Part shown: in pieces, positions 23,376-35,344 of the stretch | Layout of the letters: the number at the start of each line of letters is the position of its first letter | Numbering within the stretch: position 1 is the first letter of the stretch | Assembly (NCBI RefSeq): GCF_037042905.1 | Contig: NC_087256.1 | Coordinates: forward strand, 27,665,501-27,729,500 | Source: Lytechinus pictus | Taxonomy: Eukaryota; Echinodermata; Echinoidea; Temnopleuroida; Toxopneustidae | Reading direction: 5' to 3' | Length of the DNA stretch: 64,000 nt | Position numbers and translations under genes: made by a program | Notes under the pieces: model-generated | Seen by the model: the letters and a program-made list of their open reading frames with translations, nothing else | Told to the model about the DNA's origin: nothing | Database searches by the model: none

Positions 23376-23862
23376 ATTCATTTAGCTAATTACCATAAAT
23401 GTTCTTTGCTTTGCTTCTAGTCGAATTATTGGGTACCAAGTATATGTATTGTTGTTTGCCGAGGCATGAAAGACCTCTTTGACAAATCCCAGTGCCTTTT
23501 GTCTCAAGGCTCATTTGTTTCTTAATACAGAAATACCAACTGTTCCTTTTTGCAGTATTTTCTTTTTTTTATATAAAAGTAGTTCAGGTTTAACACAAAA
23601 TGCCCCCCCAAAAAAAAAAAAAAATTAATAATAATAAATAAATTTAAAAAAAACTGTAAAAAAAAATAATAATAATAAAAACATGAATAAATAAAAATAA
23701 ACATGTCCAAATGAGAGAAAAGTTGAAACCACTTTTTTTTCCACATGAAGTACTTGATTTCATCCCCCTAAAATACTGCAATTCTTTTAGTGGTGGCATC
23801 CAACGTGTAATAGGCATGAGTATCAAGTAATGTAATTACTCTTATATTTCCCTGTATAACAG
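23375..23862. other. Region upstream of the DAPIT coding exon
   Basis: AT-rich, with poly-A and ATA/AAT runs at 23600-23690. It ends in a pyrimidine-rich stretch and AG at 23861-23862, which looks like a 3' splice site. This is therefore probably intron 1 of the next gene, and a 5' UTR exon further upstream was not located. Confidence 0.4.
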
Positions 23863-23866
23863 AATC

Positions 23867-25123
23867 ATGGGTGGAGGATATGTAGATGAATCCCAGTTCG
23901 CCCACTACACAGGGATCAAGAAGTGGTTCAATGCGGACACAACATTCGGCAAGAGGAATGTGAGTACTTTGAAACTTGAGTGTACATTGATTTCAAGAAA
24001 TCTATTGAATTTGATATGGAAAGAAACGGAAGCATTCACATTTTTATCGGCATCTAAAATAGGTGGTGGTGGTGGTGATATTTTTACCTGACTGCTAAGA
24101 AAGCATGAATGCTTGTAAGCACGCAACCAGAGGACCGACGGCTTAAAGTCCTCTCCGAAGGACCTGGTACTGAGGATTAATGCCTTACCAAAGGGCACTA
24201 GCGCACCAAGTGGGAATCGAACCCGGGTCACCGGAATACGAATCCCCCGCTCTACCGACTGAGCTATCTCATAATGAGATAACTGCTATTTCCTTAACAT
24301 TAAAGGAAGTCAACAGGGGTGGGGAAGGGTTGTAAATTTGTTTTGATAATGGATTTTTTTCTGTTTCAATAAAGTCATAAACAGTGATAATATAATGATG
24401 AATAATAGAACATAAAAAAGTATCGGAATAATGAGAGCTGTACAGGGGAGAACCAAATCCTCCCGCATTAGCCTGGCATATAAATCATTGGGGATTACGG
24501 TAATGGAATAGTGCCATGAACAACAATATGCTACAATAAAAAATGAATACTCCTGGAACACTTTTTCTCATGGATAGATTGTAATTATAACAAAAAAAGA
24601 AAGAAAAGAAAGATAATGTGCATGTATAAGTCTATCTATGATTTTTATATTTTATTTATTTCTTTTGGACAGAGATATATTATATATTTTACCCATGCCC
24701 CAGAAAAGAATAGAATAGAAGGTCAAATTAGAACTTTTACATTTCATGGTTGATACTTCTCACAGGGAAACTGAAAAATTAGTCAAATACTAGCCATAAA
24801 AAAAAAAGATTTTTCATCTCAATACTTGTTCAGAGGGCAATGAAAAACAAATGCATCGTATAACTACTGGCACGTTACGTGCAAAATAATTTTGATAATG
24901 ATGGTGTAAATGATAAAAATACAGTATCTGTGCCGAATTGATGATTAGCATCACCTGTGATTTTACTGATATATTCACGATCTACTTTGTGTTACATATT
25001 TTCTTTCTACAGTGTGTAGTTGCCACATATGCGGCCACCTTTTTCCTTGTATGGTATGTCAGGAGAAGGATGAACAAGAACAAGGCTATAGCATCAGCTG
25101 CAGCAGGGGATATCAGCAAATAG
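23867..25123 (+). CDS. ATP5MK: ATP synthase membrane subunit DAPIT (USMG5)
   Basis: Coding exons are 23867-23959 and 25013-25123, separated by a 1053-bp GT-AG intron (gtgagt..ttctttctacag) in phase 0. The joined product has 67 residues. YTGIKKWFNADTTFGKRN followed by CVVATYAA matches the DAPIT/USMG5 signature (FTGIKKYFN.YT.TGR.NC..ATY), with the exon junction between Asn and Cys. One hydrophobic segment (about residues 33-48) is followed by a basic tail (VRRRMNKNK), as expected for this single-pass inner-membrane subunit, which supports ATP synthase dimers in mitochondria. The human protein has 58 residues, so this one has a slightly longer start and tail. An acceptor-like site four bases before the ATG implies a non-coding first exon. 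The 3' end and poly-A site were not located. Confidence 0.9.
24085..24275 (-). repeat. tRNA-derived SINE in the DAPIT intron
   Basis: On the minus strand the head has an A box TAGCTCAGTCGG (24266-24255) and a B box GGTTCGATTCC (24223-24213). It continues through 'gcactagtgccctttggtaa' and 'ggcattaatcctcagtacc' to about 24085. The putative acceptor stem does not pair, so it is a SINE and not a functional tRNA gene. Confidence 0.8.
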
Positions 25124-26015
25124 AAAGTGCAGCGGATTTAAGGTGCATGTATCATAGAATGGACTGTACATCCCCATTGGATATATAATAGGATAAATAT
25201 ATTGTTGATTGAGTGAACTTTGACCTTCTCCACTGTCTCATACCGCTGACCTAAAGACGATCACCCCACGATCATCCCCAAAGATGTCTTCACCTCGGAC
25301 ACTCTGTTTTGACGCCCTCTTGTGACTACAGCATGGCATGCCCGGCTCTCCACACACCTCAGTCCTACATTTGCCTCATGGGATACATTTTCATGGATAT
25401 GATCAGGCCACCATGACAATTCTGTCAAGGAAAGAGCAAGGTGGAATATGTATTACCCGGTAGTCATTTTGGCACATGTACATGTTCAATGTAAACAAAA
25501 ACACTAAAAAATTAATGGATATAATCACAAATACATGCAAGGATTTGATGATCATTTGTTGACCGATTGTACAATAGGGGTATATGCCATGGCACAATGC
25601 CTGTTAACAAATGTGATGGCATGGTTCTCACTGAGTTGAGCTTACATATTCGTAATATTGAAAAAAAGAAGGAAATTTTATCACTACCACATGTATTTGA
25701 AGAATTTTAGATATCACCCTCCACATACATTTAAAAAGAAAATTAACAAATAAGTGTATTTTGTATTCTGTTTGCTCTTTTCAAATGTGTATTGGAGTTT
25801 GTTGAAAACTGAAGAAAAAAAATGCTATTTGAATACTGAAAATCCTGATGTCTTATGTTATTATTTTATCAGTTTTGTTATTTTAAACAGAGATGCCACT
25901 TTTCAGACAAAACAGGAATTCCTGCCATTTCAGTATTTTCTTGGAAATAGTGTGCAAAAGCAGAAGGTCCCATTCCAGATGATTTTCTTTTTTAAATAAC
26001 TTTAAAGTGGCATCC
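25124..26015 (+). other. DAPIT 3' UTR and downstream DNA
   Basis: No further coding sequence. The transcript presumably ends here, but I found no clear AATAAA close to the stop. AT-rich. Confidence 0.35.
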
Positions 26016-26016
26016 C

Positions 26017-26610
26017 TGTTCAAGAGAGGAGAGAAAGAGAGAAGGGAGGGGGGGTGAGGGTAAGAGGGTGTGGGGGTTGAGGGCATGGGGAAGGTTTAGG
26101 GGGGTATTAGAGGGTATGGGGAGAGGATATGGAGAGGGAGGGGTTAGAGGTCATGGTGAGATATGTGGAGAGAGAGGGGGAAGGTGAGAAAATACATAGG
26201 AGCAAGATCCCCACTCACAAAAGATGTATTGAGGTAGAAGAGACAGAGATTGGAGAGGGAGAGAGAAGAGACAGATACACTATCAAGGAAACAAGTAATC
26301 ATCCATGGACACACACTTGCTCACACATGTTACAGGGGAAGGATTTAGGGAGGAGCGATATGTATAACTAGAGAGAGTTGGGGGAAGAGCAAGAGAAAAG
26401 ACAGAGATGGAGAGGAAGATTCAGGAGATGGGGTGGAGGGAGCTCTCTCTAGAGCAATAAAGGCAGATGAGAGAGTGAGAGATTTAAAGAGGAAAAAAGA
26501 GAGATATTAAGGAAGAGAGGGAGAAACAAGATGAAGAGAGACATTTAGAGAGAAGAGTGATAAAGGTAGGAGGGTGAGTGAAAGATGGAAAGAAAGAACG
26601 AATCAAAGTG
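26017..26610. repeat. Purine-rich (GA)n low-complexity tract
   Basis: About 590 bp of nearly uninterrupted G/A on the plus strand with irregular gagaga and gggg units. The 80-residue frame inside is an artefact. Confidence 0.7.
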
Positions 26611-27160
26611 AGGGCAATTTTTTTTTTCAATATTGTATTCATATCTCATTCTTCTGGCACTCCAGGCTACACGTAGTACTTTATGCACCCAAAAACTCCT
26701 AATGCACAGACTTTTACACTTGAAATGTTGAAAGGAATCATGAGAATAACGGCACATATTTTCATCCACTGGAGAAAAAGCCACTCGGAACAAAATCCAG
26801 TGAATTTGAATGGCAAATACATGATCTAAATAAGATCTGAAATTTAGATGGAATTAAGCTCCCCTTACTCAAAGTGAAATAGCCCCCTCTCTTGTTGGTG
26901 TAAACTGGGAAAATCTCAGACCTTCAATAAGCAAAGTTGTCTTTGTCTTACAGATACTGATAGAGTTATTCGTTTTTAGTGCAGTTTTTATTTCACATCA
27001 TTATTTACATGTATTTACAAAGAAAACAAATAAAATTTCATAATAAGGAAAGCATGGTTTGTCGTTGGGAGGTTTCCTTGAAATGAATATTTTCAGGGAT
27101 ATTTTCACTACTTCTAAACACTTGTTAATAATGATGACAATTCTAGAAATATTACAGTAA
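26610..27160. other. Non-coding stretch
   Basis: I recognise nothing beyond AT-rich unique-looking DNA. Confidence 0.3.
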
Positions 27161-27164
27161 TTAT

Positions 27165-27225
27165 AATAATAAAAATAATGATGATGATGTTGATAATAAT
27201 ATAATAATACTACTACTACTACTGG
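27165..27225. repeat. Trinucleotide microsatellite
   Basis: ATA/ATG/TAC-type triplets leading into the SINE, with an (ACT)n run at the end. Confidence 0.6.
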
Positions 27226-27480
27226 TGGGTGTGTCGTGGTCTAGTGGTTCTGACTCTCGCCTTTGAAACAGAGGGTCGTGTGTTCGAATCGTAGCCATGG
27301 CGTATTTTCCTTCAGCAAGAAATTTATCCACACTGTGCTGCACTCGACCCAGGTGAGGTGAATGGGTACCCGGCAGGAGTAATTCCTGAGCGCCGGTGAT
27401 GGTAGCTCGAGCTAAAGCCGGGCTAATAATAGCAGCGCTTTGTATCCTCTGGCAAAAAGCGCTTTATAAATCCAACTATT
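27226..27480 (+). repeat. tRNA-derived SINE with L2/CR1-like tail
   Basis: The head has an A box TGGTCTAGTGG (27237-27247) and a B box GTTCGAATC (27282-27290). The body is about 170 bp ('cactgtgctgcactcgaccc', 'ggtgaatgggtacccggcag') and the tail 'gcgctttataaatccaa' runs into (ATT)n. The tail resembles the end of the LINE at 28.4 kb. Confidence 0.8.
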
Positions 27481-27596
27481 ATTATTATTATTATTACTAC
27501 TACTACTACTACTGGTACTACTAGTACTACTACTACTACTACTACTACAACTACTACTACTTCTACTACTACTACTGCTACTACTACTACTACAGA
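27478..27596. repeat. (ATT)n and (ACT)n microsatellite
   Basis: About 20 bp of ATT repeats followed by about 95 bp of interrupted ACT/TAC triplets. Confidence 0.85.
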
Positions 27597-27669
27597 TTAT
27601 AATTACATGTATATCAATAAATTATCAATAATGATGATGAGAATGATACTTCTGTCATACAGCACTCAA

Positions 27670-28415
27670 GAAGAAAATGTTATCTTTGACCGAACATGGA
27701 GAGTTCAAAAGAGTTCATTTTAAGCTCATGTTACTTGTTCATCTAGCCATTCATGGGATGTCGCCACAATATATTAAAGATACGCTACATCCCTACAATC
27801 CAACTCGTACTTTAAGATCTGGAAGTGACAATTTGCTTCCGATTCCTCGTACCCGACATTCTTGGGGGGATAGGTCCTTCTCACATGCTGCGGCCAAGTT
27901 GTGGAATCAACTTCCTCAGTCACTTCGCTCCATTAAAGTACATGAAACATTTAAAGTACACCTTAAGACCTATATGTTCAACCTTTAATACCTTCACAAC
28001 TAAATCTATATACACTGTATAATTATGTACATTTTTAAAGAAATAATATTTGTTTTGTATGCATTTAAGGTACACTCTGTGTCATCACACCCTGGTCTGA
28101 CTAGCTTCCTATGGGGGCTGGTGCCCTTATTTGCTAGAGCTCCTGTGAGTACTGAGCTGACCGGGCTTGCCCCTTAAATTGTCGGTGAACGGGGCAGCAA
28201 GCACAAGGGCACCAGGCCCCACCAAGATGTAGCTGGGAATTTCCAGGATGATACTTGTAGTGACTCAAGATTTCTATTTATATCTAAGTAGCTGTTTGTA
28301 ATGTACGTGTATATAATATTTGCTATCTAAAGGAACTGTTGCTGGCCTAGCGCCATGAGCGTCTCTGGACGGTGTGCGCGCTATATAAAATGTCACTATT
28401 ATTATTATTATTATT
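27670..28415 (+). mobile_element. 3' end of an L2/CR1-like LINE, 5'-truncated
   Basis: The frame at 27677-27988 ends with RSFSHAAAKLWNQLPQSLRS and a FKVHLKTYMFNL-type end, the usual C-terminus of L2/CR1-clade reverse transcriptases. The 3' UTR follows, ending in 'gcgcgctatataaaatgtca' and (CTATT)/(ATT)n at about 28375-28417. An inverted-repeat element at 28113-28220 has inserted in this UTR. No catalytic RT motifs remain. Confidence 0.75.
28113..28220. repeat. Inverted-repeat element inside the LINE 3' UTR
   Basis: GGGGGCTGGTGCCCTTATTTGCT and AGCAAGCACAAGGGCACCAGGCCCC-type arms pair imperfectly around a centre of about 60 bp. Confidence 0.55.
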
Positions 28416-28640
28416 ACCTAACTAGGACACAAACATACAAGAAATCAATCCTTTCGCCTCAATGGCACGATTACAGCACAATGTGAAATGAACATCTTGC
28501 TAGAGAATATCAATATCATACTGGGATTTGGACTCATGACCCTCAATTTCAAATGCGAGACTAAGGAGCACCTGAAAAAACAAACCTTTTTTCCCCTTGA
28601 TTTGCTCACCTCCTTCCTCATTCTCTATTCATCACTCCAA

Positions 28641-28905
28641 GGCCCCGTCTCACAAAGAGTTACGATTGATCTGATCATCTTAAAATATATGGGAAATCTA
28701 ACATTGTCATAATATTTTCTCCAGGAAATTTGCATGATGTCTTTTGTATTACAACAAAGAGAAGCACACTGAATTTTCAAGAAAACAATGAATGTATGAA
28801 TAAACAGTATATTTTGAGCAAACATGCATTTTAGATGCTGACATTGCTGGCTTTCCATAGTTGTGGTTGATCGGATCAATTGTAACTCTTTTTTAAGACG
28901 GGGCC
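28641..28905. repeat. MITE with GGCCCCGTCT ends
   Basis: The ends GGCCCCGTCT and AGACGGGGCC are perfect inverted repeats. The match continues imperfectly for about 40 bp (aaagagttac.attgatc.gatca). It has no coding capacity. Confidence 0.75.
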
Positions 28906-29104
28906 CAAACCACACCAAACAAACTCAAAAGGAGCACACTTTCCTGTTTTAAATAAGTCCACACAAAAACAAGTACAGATGTTTGTTTTCAAAAGAGTTT
29001 AATCACTTTGCTTTAATACTGTCAATTCAAATTTGACAACTCTCTATATAATAGAGCATGAATACCAAAACACTGGGTGACCAGGTACAAAAATCAGGAA
29101 TAAG

Positions 29105-29150
29105 GGGTACAAAAATCAGGAATAAGGGGCACTGCATATTGCGAGAGTGA
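29105..29150. repeat. Short tandem duplication
   Basis: 'tacaaaaatcaggaataagg' plus 'gg' occurs twice in succession. Confidence 0.6.
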
Positions 29151-29300
29151 AGCAAGCAGTGGCGACTTTTGGGGAAGGTGCGTCCATTAAGATCTCTTTA
29201 AAATTACAATGATACGGCAGTCACAATAGCTTTCAGAGGTCTTGGAGGGTGGAGAGTGGGAATGCCTTGTTATTGGGGTACTCCAGGCAGAAAATATGCT

Positions 29301-29451
29301 CCGTAACACAAAGGTTAGCGATTAATCTCTAATTTGAAAGACGGATTCTGATTGGTTCCCCGTCAGTCTACTGAGCAAATTGTGCATGCAACGGCGATCC
29401 TGATAGGCCATTTCATTCAGCGATTGATCGCTATCCTTTGTGTCATACAGG
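29301..29451. repeat. Short inverted-repeat element
   Basis: GTAACACAAAGGTTAGCGATTAAT and its imperfect complement ATTGATCGCTATCCTTTGTGTCAT form the two ends. Non-coding, MITE-like. Confidence 0.6.
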
Positions 29452-29692
29452 ACCTTGAAGAGAGTAAAATCAGACAAGGAATAACAAAATTATGACATCT
29501 TAAAGCTTTGCATTATTTTGCTGAAACAGTTCTACGCACATCTTCTTGAATATGCAGTATCCAAAAGTTCCAGGAAGGAGCTCACACTGTTTATCTGTGT
29601 GACCCACTAACTTCCGATAGCTTGAAGGTAAGAATAAGTTTACAGCAAGAGGGATAACACAAGCAGCAAGTTCTGCAATGATTCCCCCTTAA

Positions 29693-30285
29693 AGGGATTA
29701 ACCGGGCTGAAAATATTCATATCTAAATAAAAAGAGTAAAATTCACAGAACAAAATGCTGAAAATTTCATCAAAATTGGATAACAAAGTTATTGAATTTC
29801 AAAGTTCATCAATGATTTGTGAAAACGTTTATTTGCATATCTTCATGAATATTCATTAGGAGGGCTGATGATGTCACATCCCCACTTTCCTTTTTCTTAT
29901 GTTGTTACATGAAATCATAAATGTTTCAGTTTTTCATACATGTGTAAATGATGTCTCCATTATGATGAAATAAGTTGTGGCAATAAATAACTAATGCACT
30001 TAATCAGTTGTCAATCCAATTGTTTTTGTTCTTGGTAGAATTTTTTTAGCAAACCTAATTTCATATAATAAAATACAAAAGAACAAGTGGGGATATGACA
30101 TCATCAGCCAACCTATTGAATATTCATAAAGACATGCCTAGAACTGTTTCACCGGAATAATGCAAAGCTTTAAAATTCAATAACTTTGTTATTTATTATC
30201 CGATTTTGATCAAATTTTCAGCATATTGCTCAGTGAATTTTACTCTATTTTTGAGATATAAATATCTCCAGCTTAGACCATCCCT
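29693..30285. mobile_element. Fold-back element 2, TTAA-flanked
   Basis: The ends AGGGATTAACCGGGCTG and (reverse complement) AGGGATGGTCTAAGCTGG are flanked by TTAA at 29689-29692 and 30286-30289. The arms contain 'aaaatttcatcaaaattgga' and 'gatgatgtcacatcccc' words also found in the element at 62450-63025. Confidence 0.8.
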
Positions 30286-30630
30286 TTAAAATGTAAGAAG
30301 AGCATGTGGTGTGGTGTGGTGAGAAAGCGAAGGTGACTAGACTGGACTAGCTATGATTCAATTGGAGTGGAAGTTATTGGGTCACACATGACTGAACAAG
30401 AAGTAGAATTTTTAGTTCAGTGCACAAATTGGAATGGCAAGTTCACGCTGTGTGCTACATCCAGAAACTTAGTTATTGTCAATAGTGAGCACTGGCGCAG
30501 TTTCAAGAAATAGCAACTCTCGTGCAACAGCACCACTGGCCCGGACCATGGCAATCAGTACCAACAAGACCACTAGACTAATTTATAAATCAATTTTTCA
30601 AAAATAAATAAAAAGATAGTTGAAGTACAT

Positions 30631-31465
30631 AGGGGAAGGCGGGGTAAGTTGAGCATCGGGGCAAGTTGAGCCACCGCCCCCAGGCCAATAATGAATGAGT
30701 CAGACCTTATAGTGGTGTCATGTATTGATGACCCATTACATAACCCTTAACCCCACCACATTGTTTTCAACTTTGAAACAAAAAGTACTTTTTTAGTGGG
30801 AAAAATACAAATTTCAGCCAAAAAAGTAAAAAAGGGTGTGAAATAGGTAAGTGTTTTTTACACACACTTCTTTATATATAATAAAGCATAAGAACAACAT
30901 TGTCAGTCCAGGTATGGATCTTCATTCTTGTCACAGTCTTTTACATGATGGATACATAAGAAATGTGTGGATGCGAAATTATCGCATTAAGTTCGGACTG
31001 GGGCAAGTTGAGCCATGGTAATTCTTATGGTAATGTAAACAAAAACACAATCAAACCTTAAAAACCCATTGATATGCAGGCAGAAAAGAGCAAATTCACA
31101 TGACAGTTCTTTTACTTTTAGAGAATGTTAGTATTTTTAGAGAATTAACAAGTGAAAAGACTTTAAATAAAAAATTGACATGCTGGTTCTTCCCGCATAC
31201 ATTTTGTACATAGTTTTTGTGGCTCAACTTACCCTCAAAGGTGGCACAACTTACCCCACAGATGGGGCAAGTTGTGCCACTTGACATCGTTTTTTTCAAA
31301 GGTCACAACGACTTTCAGTGTGGGAGTAGGAAGATGTATATAGGTGAAAAAGATTTCCCAAGAATCATATTTAAAGGCAAGGTACTTATTTCTACAATAT
31401 TATTAGTCATATCAATTCTATCATGCAAAATGCAAAAAGTGTCACAACTTACCCCACCTTCCCCT
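30631..31465. mobile_element. TIR element with ACAT target duplication
   Basis: The ends AGGGGAAGGCGGGGTAAGTT and (reverse complement of the right end) AGGGGAAGGTGGGGTAAGTT are TIRs. They are flanked by ACAT at 30627-30630 and 31466-31469. Subterminal words GGGGCAAGTTG(A/T)GCCAC recur at both ends (30660, 31000, 31225-31280). It is about 835 bp, non-autonomous. Confidence 0.75.
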
Positions 31466-31469
31466 ACAT

Positions 31470-32160
31470 GTAGAATTTCTATTCAATATCCTTGCTTTTT
31501 ATTATGGCTTCCAAAAAACATTATTAGGTGGATTCCTAGTAACATAGAGTAACATAAATTTTATTTCTTCTTTTTAAAATTTTTATTACTCTATGGTTTC
31601 GCTTGTTTATCTCGTAATAACGCAAACATATTTTTGATCACGTCATATTAACAATGGCAGCCTACTGCCTAATTCGTGATTTGACCATGAACGTAATCAA
31701 GAAAACTTATAAAAATATGGTGATATGGGTCCTCCTCTTATGATTGGCTAAAATCATTCACATGACCAGTCGTTTCTTTTAGCTAAGACAGCAATTAAGT
31801 TGCTAATGACTGGTACTGACGACTCATTCTCTAGACAGGTCATGGTTTTGAGATGAGGATGGTTTATCAAATAACACAGACCCACATCCAGAGGCGGCGG
31901 AACGTCAGGCTCATACAATGAAAATGGAGGGGCACCTAATGTTTGGCAGACCATGGACTCCATGGGCAGACAGAAGGTGCCCCTCCACATTCTTTGTCCA
32001 AGCCCGATGTTCTATCGCCTCTGCTGACATCACTATCATACAAAATATATGATACATATTGCTATTCAGCCAATTTACATTTTTTTTAAATTCCTTGTTA
32101 GGCTATATTGGTCTAACTCCACTTAGTCCATATGATTAGATGACCTTTTTATGGACCAGG
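31470..32160. other. Non-coding stretch
   Basis: It contains a small inverted repeat, TGGAGGGGCACCT/AGGTGCCCCTCCA (31924 and 31974). No gene seen. Confidence 0.4.
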
Positions 32161-32371
32161 GGGGTGTTCCACAAAGATTTAAGTATGACTTAAGTCGCAC
32201 TTAAATGCTGATGCGTACATGATATGCAACGCGCAATGTTATTGATAATACGAAGTAGTACGCGTCCTCTTGGCATGATCTTACCAATGCGGTCATGCCT
32301 TTCATACCGTGCGCAACTAGGCATTTAAGTGCGACTCTAAGTCATACTTAAATCTTTGTGAAACACCCCCC
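32160..32371. repeat. MITE with GGGGGTGTTCCACAAAGATTT ends
   Basis: GGGGTGTTCCACAAAGATTT and the reverse complement of 'aaatctttgtgaaacacccc' match almost fully. The arms continue with 'aagtatgacttaagtcgcac' and 'gtgcgactctaagtcatact'. Confidence 0.8.
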
Positions 32372-32749
32372 AGATTTAAATTTGACAAAGGGCAAAAAAC
32401 CACACAGAGAAAGTGGAAATGCAGATCATCTGGGTATTAGACTGAGTGAGTGGTATTAGACCAACTTACTGTAGGCCAAAGGGCAATTGCCCTAGATCAA
32501 ATTGACATCACCCAAAAAGGGTTTGGCCATTAGACTATCTGACAAGTAGATCAATTGCTTCAAGACTAAGTGAATACACATCTTCCTTTCATTAGGTCCA
32601 GCCACAAACCCACAAAGTGCCTACTGGCTACCAACCCTAAACAGAGGTGCAGTTTGGCAAATCAAAATGGTTTGAACCCTCTACCCTCATAGTCAGGCAA
32701 CATATCCATTGACCACTCCACCTCAGTCCTCGACGCAAGATGGAACTTG

Positions 32750-35311
32750 TCAGGTAAATGTCTCTTCTTCTTCATCGAATCTGATGAGGTCTTTGTCCAA
32801 TCTGCAGCTGTTGATGAAGTCGCCTAGAGAGGGCCTGGGCTCTGGATGTTTATCATACAGTCTCAGGATGGCCGTCTGACACCCGTCCCTCCATTTATCT
32901 ATCAGATCTTGAAGTGTTTCCAAGTCATTCTGTTAAAAAAATCACAAGGTAACAAACTGATTTCACAAACATCCCACAAGTGAAAAGTTGAAAAGCCCTA
33001 TCATTTTTCTTTTGCCAGACTGGAACTGTTTCTTTTTTTTTGTGGGGGGGGGGGTGGGGTTGGGAGGATATTGGAGATCTGCTAATCTAAGACTTAACGA
33101 GAAGTCTTAATTGTATATATTTACAATACGGTAATGGAACTTGGAATGCCTGGCATTGTGGCAAAGCAAACAAATACAGTCATGTGATTGAGTTGAGATT
33201 TCATTTCATAGTATAATATTATACAGTTGTGGATAAGGGGGTGGGGGGGGGGTGAATATAAGAGATCTGGTCGGAGACAAAATAAGATTAGGCGAAGAGG
33301 CAATTCACAGGTTGGCCAATTGTTAAGTAGACCATACAAGTCCATTGGGTGATTTCAAATTTCGGTGTTGACATCTGGGGGGCATTTCATCAACATTTTT
33401 CCCGACAAGTTGTCAGACCCGACAACTTTCCTTGATTTTGATGGGCTGAGAAGCACTGTTACTATGGTAACTGTCGGATAAAACAGGACTTGTCAGATAA
33501 ACGTTCAACAAGTCTTTTCATGAAACGCTCCCCAGGGCCCCATTGCATAAAGGGGCATTGCATAAATAATTTTCATAACTTTGTCATCCAATCATGGTAA
33601 ATTGTCTGTAATCCTTGATTCTCATCGGTTGGTGATCAGCATTACCATGATAGTTACCATTGGATGGCAAAGTTACCCTAATAATAGTAACTTTTATGCA
33701 ACGGGCCCTGGTGTTGGGAAAAGTTTACACCAGTCACAGCATCTGATATGAAATGACTAGTGTTGGGCCAATTTTTACACCAGCCACAACACTAAATTTG
33801 AAATGGTACGTGTCTGGTGCTTGTGCTGACATCAGGTATTGGGATAGCAATGCAAGTAGTAAACAGACATTGATTCTTGAAGCTACTAAGTTAGGCACCC
33901 ATATTCACCCACTAAACATTAATACTAACACCAATAACAAATTTGAAATCCACAGTGAATTTTTTTTTTAAAGATAAATGCCAGTTGTGGTAACAATCTC
34001 AATATGAAATTTTACAGAATGCAATATATAATGACCACCCAAGCTAGTGTCTGTTTGTATGAATAAAATATGTGCCAAAGGATTCTGGAAGAAATTGTGT
34101 AATTGCATGCTGAGAAATAAGCAAAATAAGCGCGGATTCGGGCACTTCCGTCAAGTCTTTATTCCAGCAATAATAATATACACTATCCCACGTGTGCCTA
34201 TCTGTGTTGGCGATCTTCAGTGTGATCGTTTTTCAGCTTAGATTTTATGATTTCACAAAGTTCAGTTTATGTAACTGTACCAGATCTAGATCCACGATGA
34301 TATACTAATACTTAACCTTGGTTTTACAGACTTTCTCATGAAATCTGTGTTTTACTGCAACTACTTTCATTTAGCTTTAAATGCTGAAATGCAATTGATG
34401 CTTCACTTTCTCATTAACAATGAACTTGAAAGCAAGCAAACACATTATAACATTGGGTTTAAATTCACATGGTCTACAAGCAGTTGGTCTAGTCTAATAC
34501 CACATGGACTAGACCCACTTGGACTACTATCAATTTGGTTTAAGAGTCATTTGGTCTACAGTACATTACACTTGGGACAAAACCCGCTTCTGAGTCTAAT
34601 TCTCATTTAGTCTAAAATACCCTGATGGTTTCATCTACCAATCTTTTTTGCACTTGGTCAAATGAAAATTTGATTCATAAACAATTCATCTGACCATACA
34701 TAGACTAAGTTGTGTTAGACCATGTGGATATATAATGTCAACCTCAAGTGTATATAGTGTATGTTGGGACTTATAAGCTGTGCTTATTGAGGGTATCCCT
34801 CCACTTTTAAACAATATGTCTTTGTATTTCATGTCAGATTTTTATGTATACTTATTTTTAAAGATGGTAAATAAATTGAAATTGAATTGAAATTGAATTA
34901 GAACTTGTAGGGGCTGAATGGCACTTAGACCAAATGGTTAGTACACAAATTGCAGACCTGCCAACCTCTGGGAATGAAAAACTGTATTCTGTGATAAAAA
35001 AAACGGTATTTTTCCAAAAAAAAGTGTATTTCATAATAAAATGCGAGACGCACTCGCTCATCGCGGCGCTCAAGCTGCATGCAAGCTAGAATGCGCACTG
35101 CTCTTGCAGATGAAAAAAAAAAACCCATTGAAACTTGTGTATATCTCACCCTGGTTTTTACAAAATGATTGAAAAAAAAAACAAGTTACCTGAAATTACA
35201 TTGATCTAATAACCATATTTGTGTACGTTCTATGAAATACAGCCATACAGACATGATTTTTCTCAATAAATTACGATTTTGTAAAAAAAAAAAAAAAAAA
35301 AAAGATTTATT

Positions 35312-35344
<33 letters not shown>

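Noticed and set aside
24085-24275. A functional tRNA gene on the minus strand
   Set aside because: A and B boxes are good, but the acceptor stem does not pair and the sequence continues into a SINE body.
27231-27302. A functional tRNA gene on the plus strand
   Set aside because: A SINE body and microsatellite tail follow the tRNA-like head, and the stems are imperfect.
27165-27596. CRISPR-like array
   Set aside because: The direct repeats are eukaryotic trinucleotide microsatellites without spacers.
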